Positions 7,958 to 15,882 of a stretch of DNA of 15,951 bases are shown here, piece after piece. The stretch is from Pseudomonadota bacterium (GTDB lineage Bacteria; Pseudomonadota; Gammaproteobacteria; Steroidobacterales; Steroidobacteraceae). The stretch is from the NCBI GenBank assembly GCA_021808195.1, contig JAKBCE010000055.1, positions 1-15,951 on the forward strand, in the 5' to 3' direction. The number at the start of each line of letters is the position of its first letter. Positions within the stretch are counted from its first letter, which is position 1. Made by a program: the position numbers and the translations under genes. The notes under the pieces were generated by a model. It was not told the DNA's origin, made no database searches, and saw only the letters and a program-made list of their open reading frames with translations.

Positions 7958-9997
7958 GTGACTTCGATCGATCCACTGCTGCAACCCTACCAGTTGAAGC
8001 ACCTCACGCTGCGCAACCGGATCATGACCACCGCCCACGAGCCCGCTTACCCTGAAGAGGGCATGCCGAAGGCGCGCTACCGCGCCTACCATGTGGAGCG
8101 GGCCAAAGGTGGCATCGCTTTGACCATGACCGCGGGCTCTGCGGCGGTGTCGCGCGACAGTCCGCCCGCATTCAACAACATCCTGCTCTACAAGGATGAA
8201 GTCGTTCGCTGGATGAAGGAGCTGGCAGACGGCTGCCATGAACACGGTGCCGCGGTGATGGTTCAAATCACGCACCTCGGGCGTCGCACCCGCTGGGACC
8301 GCAACTTCTGGCTGCCGGTGGTCTCGCCGTCGCACCGCAAGGAAGCTGCGCACCGCGCCTTCCCCAAGCGAATCGAGGAATGGGACATCCGGCGCATCGT
8401 GAATGACTTCGCCGACGCCGCAGAACGCATGAAAGCCGCGGGTCTGGACGGCATCGAGCTCGAGGCCTACGGCCATCTGATCGATCAGTTCTGGTCGCCG
8501 CTGACCAATGATCTCGAGTCCCCGTATGGCGGTTCGCTCGAGAACCGCATGCGCTTCACGTTCGAAGTTCTCGCAGCAATTCGCGAGCGCGTCGGTCCGG
8601 AATTCATCGTCGGCATCCGCTACACGGCAGACGAGCTGCTCGCCGGGGGCGTGACGCGGGAGGACGGACTGGAAATATCCCGCCGCCTCAAGGCGAGCGG
8701 CATGGTCGATTTCCTCGACATCATCCGGGGACACATCGATACCGATGCCGGCCTCACGGACGTGATCCCGATCCAGGGAATGCCGAGTGCGCCGCATCTC
8801 GATTTTGCTGGCGAAATACGCGCCGCCATCGGTCTGCCGACCTTTCACGCCGGACGGATTCAGGACGTCGCGACGGCGAGACACGCCATCGTAACCGGCA
8901 AGCTGGACATGGTCGGTCTGACGCGGGCGCACATCGCTGATCCGCACATCGTGCGCAAGCTCAGCGCAGGCCGTGAAGACCAAATCCGCCCATGCGTGGG
9001 CGCCAATTACTGCCTCGATCGGATCTACCAGGGCGGATCGGCTTACTGCATTCACAATGCCGCCACGGGCCGTGAGCTGGCAATGCCTCACGACGTCACA
9101 CCTGCGCCGCTGAGACGCAAAGTCGTGGTGGTCGGAGCCGGGCCCGCCGGTCTGGAGGCCGCGCGTGTGGCGGCGGAGCGCGGCCACGAGGTGCTCGTAT
9201 TCGAAGCGGCCTCCGAACCCGGCGGACAGATCCGGCTCGCTGCACGCAGTGCCCGTCGCCGGGAGATGCTGGGCATCGTCGAGTGGCGAATGACTCAATG
9301 CACTGCGCGCGGCGTGCAGTTCCGCTTCGACTCCTGGACCGACGCGCAGGAGGTGATCGACGAGCATCCCGATGTGGTCATCGTGGCCACGGGAGGGCTG
9401 CCGCACACCGACGTGCTCCATTCGGGCAACGAGCTGGCCGTCTCGAGTTGGGATATCCTGTCCGGACGCATCAAACCAAGGGCCACCGTGCTGCTGTTCG
9501 ATGACGCGGGAGACCATACCGGTCTGCAGGCTGCGGAGATCATCGCCTCGAGCGGAGCCCAGATGGAGTTCATGACCCCGGAGCGCACGTTCGCGCCGGA
9601 GGTCATGGGCATGAATCTGGTCCCGTACGTGCGCAGCCTGCAGAAACTCGACGTGACCTTCACCGTCACGTTCCGGCTTCGAGGAGTACGCCGGGAGGGC
9701 GACGTCCTGGTGGCCGAAGTCGGCAGCGACTATGAGGACATCCGCCGTGAGCGACGCATCGAGCAGGTCGTGATCAACCACGGAACGCTTCCCAACGATG
9801 CGTTGTATTTCGAACTCAAGCCGCTGTCCGCGAACGGCGGCGAAATCGACTATGACCGGCTCATCGCCGGCCTGCCGCAACCGGCCCGGACCGACACTCG
9901 CGCCGGGTTTCAGCTCTATCGCATCGGCGACGCCGTTGCCTCACGCAATACGCACGCCGCGATCTACGATGCCCTGCGGCTGGTCAAGGATATCTGA
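7958..9997 (+). CDS. DgcA/TMADH-like NADH:flavin oxidoreductase, probable N-demethylase
   Basis: A 679-residue two-part flavoprotein of the trimethylamine dehydrogenase/2,4-dienoyl-CoA reductase family. Residues ~5-335 are an old-yellow-enzyme TIM barrel (LTLRNRIMTTAHE, MVQITHLGRR, DGIELEAYGHLIDQFWSP, LESPYGGSLENRMRF, DMVGLTRAHIADPH). An iron-sulfur loop follows with C346, C352 and C364, then an FAD/NAD(P) Rossmann domain with GAGPAG at 393-398. The closing SRNTHAAIYDALRLVKDI closely resembles DgcA (dimethylglycine demethylase) and N-methylproline demethylases, which oxidatively remove N-methyl groups; this is recalled, not searched. The TMADH second cluster cysteine is Ala349 here. Start: GTG at 7958 has AGGAA seven bases upstream; an open frame to 7886 adds an Arg-rich tail. 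It heads a plus-strand run, 39 bp before the first MFS gene. Exact substrate is unproven; a generic enoate-type oxidoreductase is the alternative. Confidence 0.88.
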   Translation: MTSIDPLLQPYQLKHLTLRNRIMTTAHEPAYPEEGMPKARYRAYHVERAKGGIALTMTAGSAAVSRDSPPAFNNILLYKDEVVRWMKELADGCHEHGAAVMVQITHLGRRTRWDRNFWLPVVSPSHRKEAAHRAFPKRIEEWDIRRIVNDFADAAERMKAAGLDGIELEAYGHLIDQFWSPLTNDLESPYGGSLENRMRFTFEVLAAIRERVGPEFIVGIRYTADELLAGGVTREDGLEISRRLKASGMVDFLDIIRGHIDTDAGLTDVIPIQGMPSAPHLDFAGEIRAAIGLPTFHAGRIQDVATARHAIVTGKLDMVGLTRAHIADPHIVRKLSAGREDQIRPCVGANYCLDRIYQGGSAYCIHNAATGRELAMPHDVTPAPLRRKVVVVGAGPAGLEAARVAAERGHEVLVFEAASEPGGQIRLAARSARRREMLGIVEWRMTQCTARGVQFRFDSWTDAQEVIDEHPDVVIVATGGLPHTDVLHSGNELAVSSWDILSGRIKPRATVLLFDDAGDHTGLQAAEIIASSGAQMEFMTPERTFAPEVMGMNLVPYVRSLQKLDVTFTVTFRLRGVRREGDVLVAEVGSDYEDIRRERRIEQVVINHGTLPNDALYFELKPLSANGGEIDYDRLIAGLPQPARTDTRAGFQLYRIGDAVASRNTHAAIYDALRLVKDI

Positions 9998-10036
9998 GAC
10001 CGTGCCCTGCGAGCGCGCCCGCATCCTGCCGCCGAC

Positions 10037-11233
10037 ATGACCCGCGCCGCTCCCCGAGCAGAGTCCGCGTTGTCAAAGACCACCGCACAGCCATCATCGC
10101 CGCCCCAGCGCACGGCCGTGGCCAGCGCCGGTTTGACGCTGGTGGTGATAGGCGGGAGCATGTTCAACATCCTGCCGCTGATCGCAGCGGGCGCTGCGGA
10201 CAAGCTGGGATTTTCCGCTTCGCAGGCGGGCATGCTGTCCTCGGCGTTGACTGTCGCATCGGGACTAAGCGCGCTGCTCGCGGGAATCTGGGTGCGCTCC
10301 CGGTCCTGGGTGCATGCCGCGGCGCTCGCGCTCGGCGGCATGTGCGTCAGTCTGCTCGCGGCCCTCGGCGTGCACGGCTACTGGCTGTTCGTGTCGCTGC
10401 AGGCGGCCGCGGCGTTCTTCGCCAGCGCAGCGTTTTCCCTCGGCATGACCATCGTCTCCGATGGACACGAATCAGCGCGCAGCTTCGGCGTGGCCATCTC
10501 CGCCCAGGCTGCCTATCAAATCGCCGCCCTCTGGGCCGGACCGTTGCTGCTGCGCGGCTCGGGGCTCGATGGCGTGTTGCTCCTCCTGGCCATTCCCGCC
10601 GGCCTCGCGATCCTCGGCGCGCGGGTGCTGCCGACCCGCGGCCGGGCGCTGCCACCGGCATCGCGCGGTAGTCTGCTTCGACCCGCGATGCTGCTCGCGT
10701 TCACGGGCTTCACGCTGTTTTTCGTGGGTGCCGGTGCCTATTGGACGTACATCGAGTTGCTCGGGCAGGCACAGGGCATCACGCCTGCGCTGATTGCCGA
10801 TTGTGTTGCGCTCAGCGTGGCGGCCGGTATTCCGGGCGGCCTGCTCGCCGCGGCGCAGGGCAACCGGCTCGGTCGCCTCCCGCCGCTGGTGCTCTCGGGT
10901 GCGCTGATGGTGATCGCCGCTCTTCTGTTGCGCGGCGCCGGCGGTGCACTCGTGTTCGGCGTCGCAGGCGTCCTCTATTACTTTTCCTGGTGCTACTCGC
11001 TCACCTACCAGTTCAGCCTCATCAATACCGTGGATGTCACCGGGCGCGCCGTGGCGCTGACGGGTGCCTGCGCATTCTTCGGCTCGGCGGGCGGCGCGGC
11101 GCTGGCGGCCGCGTTCGTCGCGCCCGCCGGCTACCGGGCCGTGGTCTGGATCGCCGGGTTAGCCGCCGCGCTCAGTGTGGTCGCCTATGCACTGGCTTCG
11201 ACGCTGCATAGGCGTGGTGGGGCGGTACAGTGA
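10037..11233 (+). CDS. MFS transporter (first of a tandem paralogous pair)
   Basis: A 398-residue inner-membrane protein with about 12 hydrophobic segments, typical of the major facilitator superfamily. Recognisable pieces include the first helix (TLVVIGGSMFNILPLI), a loop 2-3 region with LLAGIWVRSRSW in place of the classical motif A (the usual acidic residue and the RxGRR pattern are degenerate), GAYWTYIEL at the start of the second half, and SVAAGIPGGLLAAAQGNRLGRLPPL resembling the second motif-A region. The ~30-residue N-terminus is polar. The ATG at 10037 lacks a good Shine-Dalgarno sequence, and its closeness (39 bp) to the DgcA-like gene suggests cotranscription. It is about two-thirds identical by eye to the next MFS gene. 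The substrate is not predictable from sequence; uptake of the compound degraded by the neighbours is the contextual guess. Confidence 0.9.
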   Translation: MTRAAPRAESALSKTTAQPSSPPQRTAVASAGLTLVVIGGSMFNILPLIAAGAADKLGFSASQAGMLSSALTVASGLSALLAGIWVRSRSWVHAAALALGGMCVSLLAALGVHGYWLFVSLQAAAAFFASAAFSLGMTIVSDGHESARSFGVAISAQAAYQIAALWAGPLLLRGSGLDGVLLLLAIPAGLAILGARVLPTRGRALPPASRGSLLRPAMLLAFTGFTLFFVGAGAYWTYIELLGQAQGITPALIADCVALSVAAGIPGGLLAAAQGNRLGRLPPLVLSGALMVIAALLLRGAGGALVFGVAGVLYYFSWCYSLTYQFSLINTVDVTGRAVALTGACAFFGSAGGAALAAAFVAPAGYRAVVWIAGLAAALSVVAYALASTLHRRGGAVQ

Positions 11234-11434
11234 CTGCGGCGCGCAAAAGAAGAACGATGTCGATCGGCAGTGGAACCTCTGTGAATCGACCGATTCCACG
11301 GGCGCGGTCAGGCTCGTGGCCCCTGCGGCACGGATCCGGATGCGCGAAATCGCGAATCGGTCTCGCGCTGCTCAGCGTCGCTTCTCTCCCCATCCGCGCG
11401 AGCGAACGCGGCACGTTCGCCTAGACCCCGCACG
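11234..11434 (+). other. Gap between the two MFS genes, containing a dyad
   Basis: 201 bp with no recognisable product. GAATCG/CGATTC (11283-11296, 2-base spacer) is nested with an overlapping GTGGAA/TTCCAC pair (arms near 11272 and 11298), which could be an operator or weak hairpin. A 64-codon frame (GTG at 11230, overlapping the upstream stop, to 11424) spans the gap but its Arg/Ser-rich translation looks non-coding. The gap probably reflects the tandem duplication event. Confidence 0.35.
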
Positions 11435-12637
11435 ATGTCGTACCCCGCCGAGAACGTTGCGTCTCATGCTCACCGCACGAAAGAGGCGGTCGTCGGACTC
11501 GTGCTCGTTCTCATCGGCGCGAGTATGTTCAATATCCTGCCCCTGATCACGGCGGGCGCTGCGGACAAGCTGGATTTCTCGGCCGGTCAGGTTGGATTGA
11601 TGTCATCGGTGCTCACCGTCACCTCCGGCATGAGCTCGTTGTTTGCCGGCCTCTGGGTACGGTCGGTCTCCTGGCCGCGCGCCGCCGCCGCATCGCTCGC
11701 CAGCATGGGCTTGTGCCTTGTGCTGGCGCTGGGGGCGCATCGCTTCTGGCTGTTTGCCGCCCTGCAGGGCGCCGCCGGGTTCTTTGCCAGCGCGGCCTTT
11801 TCGCTCGGCATGACGGTCATATCCGATGGGCGCGACTCGGCGCGCGGCTTCGGTGCAGCGATGGCTGCACAGGCGGCGTACCAGATCGGAGCGCTGTGGG
11901 CGGGACCACTGCTGTTGCGTCTCCCCGGCGTGAGCGGCGTCATGCTGCTGCTGGCGATACCGGCCGGCCTTGCCATGATCCTGGCGCCGCTGCTGCCGAT
12001 GCGCGGCCGTCCGGCGCCACCGGCCACGCGCGGCGGTCTGTTCCGACCGGCGGTACTGTTGACTTTCCTCGGTGCGGGCATCTTCTTCGTCGGTGCGGGC
12101 GCATATTGGACCTATATCGAGCTGATGGGACAGGCGCGCGGCATGTCGAGCCAGCTCATCGCGGACTGGATCGCGGTGAGTGTCGCGGCCGGCATTCCCG
12201 GCGGAATGCTCGCCTCGGCACAAGGCAGCCGCTTCGGCAGCCTCGCGCCACTGACGCTCGCGACCGCGTTGGTCGTGCTGGCGGCGCTGCTGCTCAGCGC
12301 GGCCCACGGCGGCGCTTTAGCGTTCGGTGTGGCCGGAATCCTCTATTGCTTCGCCTGGTGCTACGCGCTCGCCTATCAATTCGCCTTCGTGAATGCCATC
12401 GATGCAACCGGTCGTGCGGTCGCGGTCACGGGAGCCTGCGGCTCCTTCGGTACTGCCGCGGGTGCCTCGCTGGCGGCGTTGTTCGTGAGGCCGAGTGACT
12501 ACAGTGCGGTGATCTGGATCGCGGCCATCGCGGCCTGCCTCAGCGTCGCACTGTATGGGCTGTCTGCACTCCTGCACGCACGCGCGTCGGGCGCCGAAGA
12601 CCGGATGTTCCGTGGGGTCAGCGGCGGCGGAGCTTGA
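11435..12637 (+). CDS. MFS transporter (second of a tandem paralogous pair)
   Basis: A 400-residue, ~12-helix inner-membrane transporter that aligns end to end with the preceding MFS protein (shared blocks include SMFNILPLI, AGAADKL, FFASAAFSLGMT, AQAAYQI, ALWAGPLLLR, LLLAIPAGLA, FFVGAGAYWTYIEL, SVAAGIPGG). The two genes share a 22-bp identical stretch (10187-10208 and 11552-11573). The classical motif A is degenerate in the same place (LFAGLWVRSVSW). ATG at 11435 gives the usual short polar N-terminus but has no clear Shine-Dalgarno sequence. The stop codon is 23 bp before the CocE-like start, so the two are very probably in one transcript. Divergence of the pair suggests different substrates or opposite roles (uptake versus export of a product), which is inference. 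Confidence 0.9.
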   Translation: MSYPAENVASHAHRTKEAVVGLVLVLIGASMFNILPLITAGAADKLDFSAGQVGLMSSVLTVTSGMSSLFAGLWVRSVSWPRAAAASLASMGLCLVLALGAHRFWLFAALQGAAGFFASAAFSLGMTVISDGRDSARGFGAAMAAQAAYQIGALWAGPLLLRLPGVSGVMLLLAIPAGLAMILAPLLPMRGRPAPPATRGGLFRPAVLLTFLGAGIFFVGAGAYWTYIELMGQARGMSSQLIADWIAVSVAAGIPGGMLASAQGSRFGSLAPLTLATALVVLAALLLSAAHGGALAFGVAGILYCFAWCYALAYQFAFVNAIDATGRAVAVTGACGSFGTAAGASLAALFVRPSDYSAVIWIAAIAACLSVALYGLSALLHARASGAEDRMFRGVSGGGA

Positions 12638-12649
12638 GCACAATTTTGC

Positions 12650-12655
12650 AGGAGG
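12650..12655 (+). promoter_or_regulatory. Strong Shine-Dalgarno sequence for the CocE-like hydrolase
   Basis: AGGAGG followed by TGAAC and then ATG at 12661 is a near-perfect ribosome-binding site with 5-base spacing. It decides the start against an in-frame TTG at 12634 that overlaps the MFS stop codon. It is the strongest site in the window, implying high translation of this cistron. Confidence 0.85.
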
Positions 12656-12660
12656 TGAAC

Positions 12661-14667
12661 ATGTTGGTGCATGTCGAGGAACACGTCTGGATCACCCTGA
12701 GCGACGGGTGTCGCCTGGGCGCGCGCCTGTGGATTCCGCGCACGGCGCTCCAGGACCCGGTCCCGGCCGTGCTCGAGTACATTCCCTATCGCAAGCGCGA
12801 CGGCACGCGCAGGCGTGATGAGCCCATGCACGGGTATTTTGCCGAGCATGGCTATGCCGCCGTGCGCGTCGACATGCGTGGCTCGGGGGAGTCCGACGGT
12901 CACCTCGCGGACGAATACCTGAAGCAGGAGCAGGACGACGCGCTGGAGGTCATCGCCTGGATCGCGGCGCAACCGTGGTGCAGTGGCTCGGTGGGCATGC
13001 AGGGCAAGTCGTGGGGTGGATTCAACGCCCTGCAGATCGCGGCGCGCCGGCCACCGGCGCTGAAGGCGATCATTACGACGTTCTCGACCGATCACCGATA
13101 CGCGGATGACATCCACTACATGGGCGGCTGCCTGCTCAACGACAATCTGTGGTGGGGCAGCATCATGCTCGCCTACCAAAGCCACCCGCTCGATCCGAAG
13201 ATCATCGGCGACAGCTGGCGCGAACGCTGGCTCGAGCGAATCGAGCGACTGCCGTTCTTTCCGGCGCTGTGGCTCGAACATCAGCGCTACGATGCCTACT
13301 GGAAGCATGGCTCGGTCTGCGAGGATTTCGCGGCGATCCAATGCCCGGTGCTGGCCATCGGAGGCTGGTCGGACGCCTACACCAACGCCGTCCCGCGATT
13401 GCTGCAGGGCCTGCAGGTCCCACGGCTCGGCATCATCGGCCCCTGGGGACACATCTATCCGCATGACGGATCGCCCGGTCCCGCGATCGGCTATCTGCAG
13501 GAGGCCGTCCGCTGGTGGGATCAATGGCTCAAAGGACGGGATACCGGGATCATGAACGAGCCGATGCTGCGGGCTTACCTCGAAGATCCGGTCCCGCCGT
13601 CTGGCACCCGGACGGTCATGCCGGGACGCTGGGTGGGCGAACCGTCCTATCCGTCGCCGAATATCCAGCCCCGTCGGCTGCATCTGCGCGCGGAGGGCCG
13701 CCTCGCCGAGCAGGCCAGTACGTCCGGTGGCGTTCTCCTCATCCGCTCACCGCAGAGCCACGGCAAGGCGGCCGGCGAATGGATGGCAACCGGCTGCCCC
13801 GGGGAACAGCCGACCGACCAGCGGCTCGACGATGGTGGCGCTCTGGTGTTCGACACGCCCGTACTCACCGAGGACGTCAGCGTGCTCGGCCCGCCAGTGC
13901 TGCAGCTGCGTGTCGCCGCCGATGCGCCCATTGCGCAGCTGTCGGTTCGCCTCAGTGATGTGGCGCCTGACGACAGTGCCACGCGAGTCAGCTACCAGGT
14001 GCTGAATCTCACTCACCGGGACGGTCATGCGTCCCCCTCGCCCCTGGAGCCCGGTCGCTTCTACGACGTCCGCGTGGTGCTGAACGCGTGCGGGCATCGG
14101 TTCACGCCCGGACATCGCATCCGGGTGTCGATCGGAACCGCCTACTGGCCAATCGTCTGGCCCGCGCCGTATCCGGCCACGCTCTCGATTGACACCTCGA
14201 CCAGCGCCATCGAGCTGCCGGTGCGACACGCCAGTCGGGATGCGCAGGTCACGTTCGAGGCGCCGGCGCACGGCCCGATGACCCCGGTGACCGTCGTCGA
14301 TCCCGGCAGCGTCCGCCGCCTCAGCATCCAGAATCACGTCAGCGGCGAAAACACCTATATCACCGAAGGGATCGGTGGGTTGTTCGGTGAAGGCATTGTG
14401 CGTCTCGATGACATCGATCTCGAGGTCGCGCACAGTCTCAAGCGTGAATTGACCATCCGGGACGATGATCCGCTGTCGGCGCACTATGTGCTGACCCAAT
14501 CGTACGAGATGGGCCACGAGGGATGGCGGACCCTGATCGCCACCCGGGCCGACATGCGCAGCGACCGGGACAATTTCTACCTCACCGGCACGCTCACCGC
14601 GCGGCTGAACGGAGAGTGCGTCGCCGAGCGGCAGTGGAATGTGACCCTCGCGCGCGATCTGATGTGA
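12661..14667 (+). CDS. CocE/NonD-type alpha/beta hydrolase (X-Pro dipeptidyl-peptidase S15-like)
   Basis: A 668-residue serine hydrolase of the cocaine esterase/glutaryl-7-ACA acylase/X-prolyl dipeptidase group, which cleaves ester or amide bonds of acyl-type substrates. The catalytic core (~1-300) shows VRVDMRGSGESDG, the nucleophile motif GKSWGG with Ser117 (same residue number as in CocE), Asp238 in GGWSDAYT and His264 in GPWGHIYP, giving a complete triad; W262 precedes His264. A C-terminal jelly-roll X-Pro-C domain (~315-560) follows, with VLGPPVLQLRVAADAPIAQLSVRLSDVAPD and HRFTPGHRIRVSIGTAYWPIVWP, then a ~100-residue tail that is longer than in CocE. There is no signal peptide, so it should be cytoplasmic. 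It lies 23 bp after the second MFS gene and ends 51 bp before the convergent reductase. True substrate is unknown. Confidence 0.9.
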   Translation: MLVHVEEHVWITLSDGCRLGARLWIPRTALQDPVPAVLEYIPYRKRDGTRRRDEPMHGYFAEHGYAAVRVDMRGSGESDGHLADEYLKQEQDDALEVIAWIAAQPWCSGSVGMQGKSWGGFNALQIAARRPPALKAIITTFSTDHRYADDIHYMGGCLLNDNLWWGSIMLAYQSHPLDPKIIGDSWRERWLERIERLPFFPALWLEHQRYDAYWKHGSVCEDFAAIQCPVLAIGGWSDAYTNAVPRLLQGLQVPRLGIIGPWGHIYPHDGSPGPAIGYLQEAVRWWDQWLKGRDTGIMNEPMLRAYLEDPVPPSGTRTVMPGRWVGEPSYPSPNIQPRRLHLRAEGRLAEQASTSGGVLLIRSPQSHGKAAGEWMATGCPGEQPTDQRLDDGGALVFDTPVLTEDVSVLGPPVLQLRVAADAPIAQLSVRLSDVAPDDSATRVSYQVLNLTHRDGHASPSPLEPGRFYDVRVVLNACGHRFTPGHRIRVSIGTAYWPIVWPAPYPATLSIDTSTSAIELPVRHASRDAQVTFEAPAHGPMTPVTVVDPGSVRRLSIQNHVSGENTYITEGIGGLFGEGIVRLDDIDLEVAHSLKRELTIRDDDPLSAHYVLTQSYEMGHEGWRTLIATRADMRSDRDNFYLTGTLTARLNGECVAERQWNVTLARDLM

Positions 14668-14687
14668 GTCAGGCGGGTGGGGCGCCG

Positions 14688-14713
14688 GCCGGGCCCGCCG
14701 ACTGCAGCCCGGC
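14688..14713. terminator. Candidate hairpin between convergent hydrolase and reductase genes
   Basis: GCCGGGC (14688-14694) pairs with GCCCGGC (14707-14713) across a 12-base loop; a competing pair GGCGGG/CCCGCC (14672-14677 with 14694-14699) shares bases. It lies in the 51-bp gap between two convergent stops. There is no T-run, so termination is inferred from position only. Confidence 0.3.
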
Positions 14714-14718
14714 GGTGC

Positions 14719-15711
14719 CTAGCGATTCACCGTGGCCATGCCAGCCGGCGGATAGCGCGTGCCCGCGGCCGCCCCGGGCGGGAAGACCTGTGCGAGCGCC
14801 TGCAGATCCAAGTCGCTGAGCTGCACCTCGAGTGCACCGAGGTTCTCGGAGAGCCGTTCGCGCCGCTTGGTGCCCGGTATGGCGATGACGTCCTCGCCCT
14901 GGGCGAGCACCCACGCTAGCGCCAGCTGCGCGGCGGTGCAGCCGCGCGCGGCGGCCAGCGCGTGCACCCGCTCGACGAGGTGCAGATTGCGCGCGAAGTT
15001 CTCGCCCTGAAAGCGCGGATGGTTGCGCCGGAAATCATCTTCCGCCAGGTCCTCAGGCCGCGTGATTGCGCCGGTGAGAAAGCCGCGCCCGAGCGGGGAG
15101 TAGGCCACCAGGGCGACCCCCAGACGGCGGCACGCCGCCAGCATGCCGTTCTCCTCGACGTCGCGCGACCACAGGGAAAACTCGCTTTGCAGCGCAGCGA
15201 TCGGATGGACGCGAGCGGCACGCTCGAGCGTCGTGGCCGAGGCCTCGGACAGCCCCAGATAGCGCACCTTGCCCGCGGCGACGAGCTCGGCCATCGCGCC
15301 GACCGTCTCCTCGATCGGCACCTCGGGATCCACCCGATGCTGGTAGTACAGGTCGATGTGCTCCACCCCGAGGCGCTTGAGGCTTGCCTCGCAGGCGGCG
15401 CGCACGTACTCGGGACGACCGCTGATTGCGCGGCGCGCCGGGTTCGCCGCATCGCGCACGATGCCGAATTTGGTGGCCAGGAATACCGCATCGCGCCGGC
15501 CGCGGATCGCCCGGCCCACCAGCTCTTCATTGGTGAACGGTCCGTACATGTCCGCAGTGTCGAGCAGCGTCACGCCCCGCTCCAGCGCCAGGTGGATCGT
15601 TGCGAGCGACTCGGCATCGTCGCCGCTGCCGTAGAACTCGCTCATACCCATGCACCCCAAGCCCAGCGCCGAGACGCGTGGCCCATTGCGGCCGAGAACC
15701 CGTGTCTGCAT
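14719..15711 (-). CDS. Aldo/keto reductase
   Basis: A 330-residue NADP(H)-dependent oxidoreductase with the (beta/alpha)8 fold; cytoplasmic. The full catalytic tetrad is visible: Asp51 and Tyr56 in LLDTADMYG, Lys81 in LATKFG and His125 in LYYQHRVDP. Further family segments are [34 protein letters not shown] and the cofactor-binding [13 protein letters not shown]. Length and motifs fit the AKR13/IolS-like bacterial group, which reduces diverse aldehydes and ketones. Start: ATG at 15711 has AAGGAG six bases upstream; an open frame runs to 15936 but adds an implausible Arg/Gly-rich tail. It is convergent with the hydrolase gene and divergent from the partial right-edge gene, so it is a separate transcription unit. 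Its role in the locus is unknown. Confidence 0.95.
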   Translation of the reverse strand: MQTRVLGRNGPRVSALGLGCMGMSEFYGSGDDAESLATIHLALERGVTLLDTADMYGPFTNEELVGRAIRGRRDAVFLATKFGIVRDAANPARRAISGRPEYVRAACEASLKRLGVEHIDLYYQHRVDPEVPIEETVGAMAELVAAGKVRYLGLSEASATTLERAARVHPIAALQSEFSLWSRDVEENGMLAACRRLGVALVAYSPLGRGFLTGAITRPEDLAEDDFRRNHPRFQGENFARNLHLVERVHALAAARGCTAAQLALAWVLAQGEDVIAIPGTKRRERLSENLGALEVQLSDLDLQALAQVFPPGAAAGTRYPPAGMATVNR

Positions 15712-15835
15712 GGTTAACTCCTTGTTCCTGATGGAAACTCTGCGGATCGACCGCCTGCGCCTGCCGTGCAGTATATCGCTCCGAGCCCGCTCGCCCCCGC
15801 CCCGCCTCGCCGCGCCCCCGCTGAGGTGGCGCGAT

Positions 15836-15849
15836 GGCAGAATCCCCGC
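15836..15849 (+). promoter_or_regulatory. Weak sigma54-like -24/-12 pair before the right-edge gene
   Basis: TGGCA with GG at 15836-15837 is followed 10 bases later by GC at 15848-15849, matching the invariant GG-N10-GC of sigma54 promoters. Transcription would start near 15861, 22 bases before the ATG. The rest of the -12 box (CCGCC rather than TTGCA) is poor, so this may be chance in GC-rich DNA. Confidence 0.15.
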
Positions 15850-15882
15850 CAGCACTTTTACGTTCCGAAGGGGAACGCGACC

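Noticed and set aside
6558..7961. 467-codon plus-strand frame antisense to the sulfotransferase gene
   Set aside because: The minus strand carries the PAPS-binding and TPR motifs; the antisense product is Arg/Glu-rich with no family features.
7793..9880. 695-codon open frame on the minus strand, antisense to the DgcA-like gene
   Set aside because: The plus strand encodes clear flavoenzyme motifs across the same span; the antisense translation has no recognisable domain and is the kind of long shadow frame produced by GC-rich third positions.
11230..11424. 64-codon frame between the MFS genes, with its GTG overlapping the upstream stop
   Set aside because: The overlap looks like translational coupling, but the translation is low-complexity Arg/Ser-rich with no ribosome-binding site of its own.
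12499..13683. 394-codon minus-strand frame antisense to the CocE-like gene
   Set aside because: It overlaps the catalytic core of the hydrolase with its full triad; the antisense product is unrecognisable.
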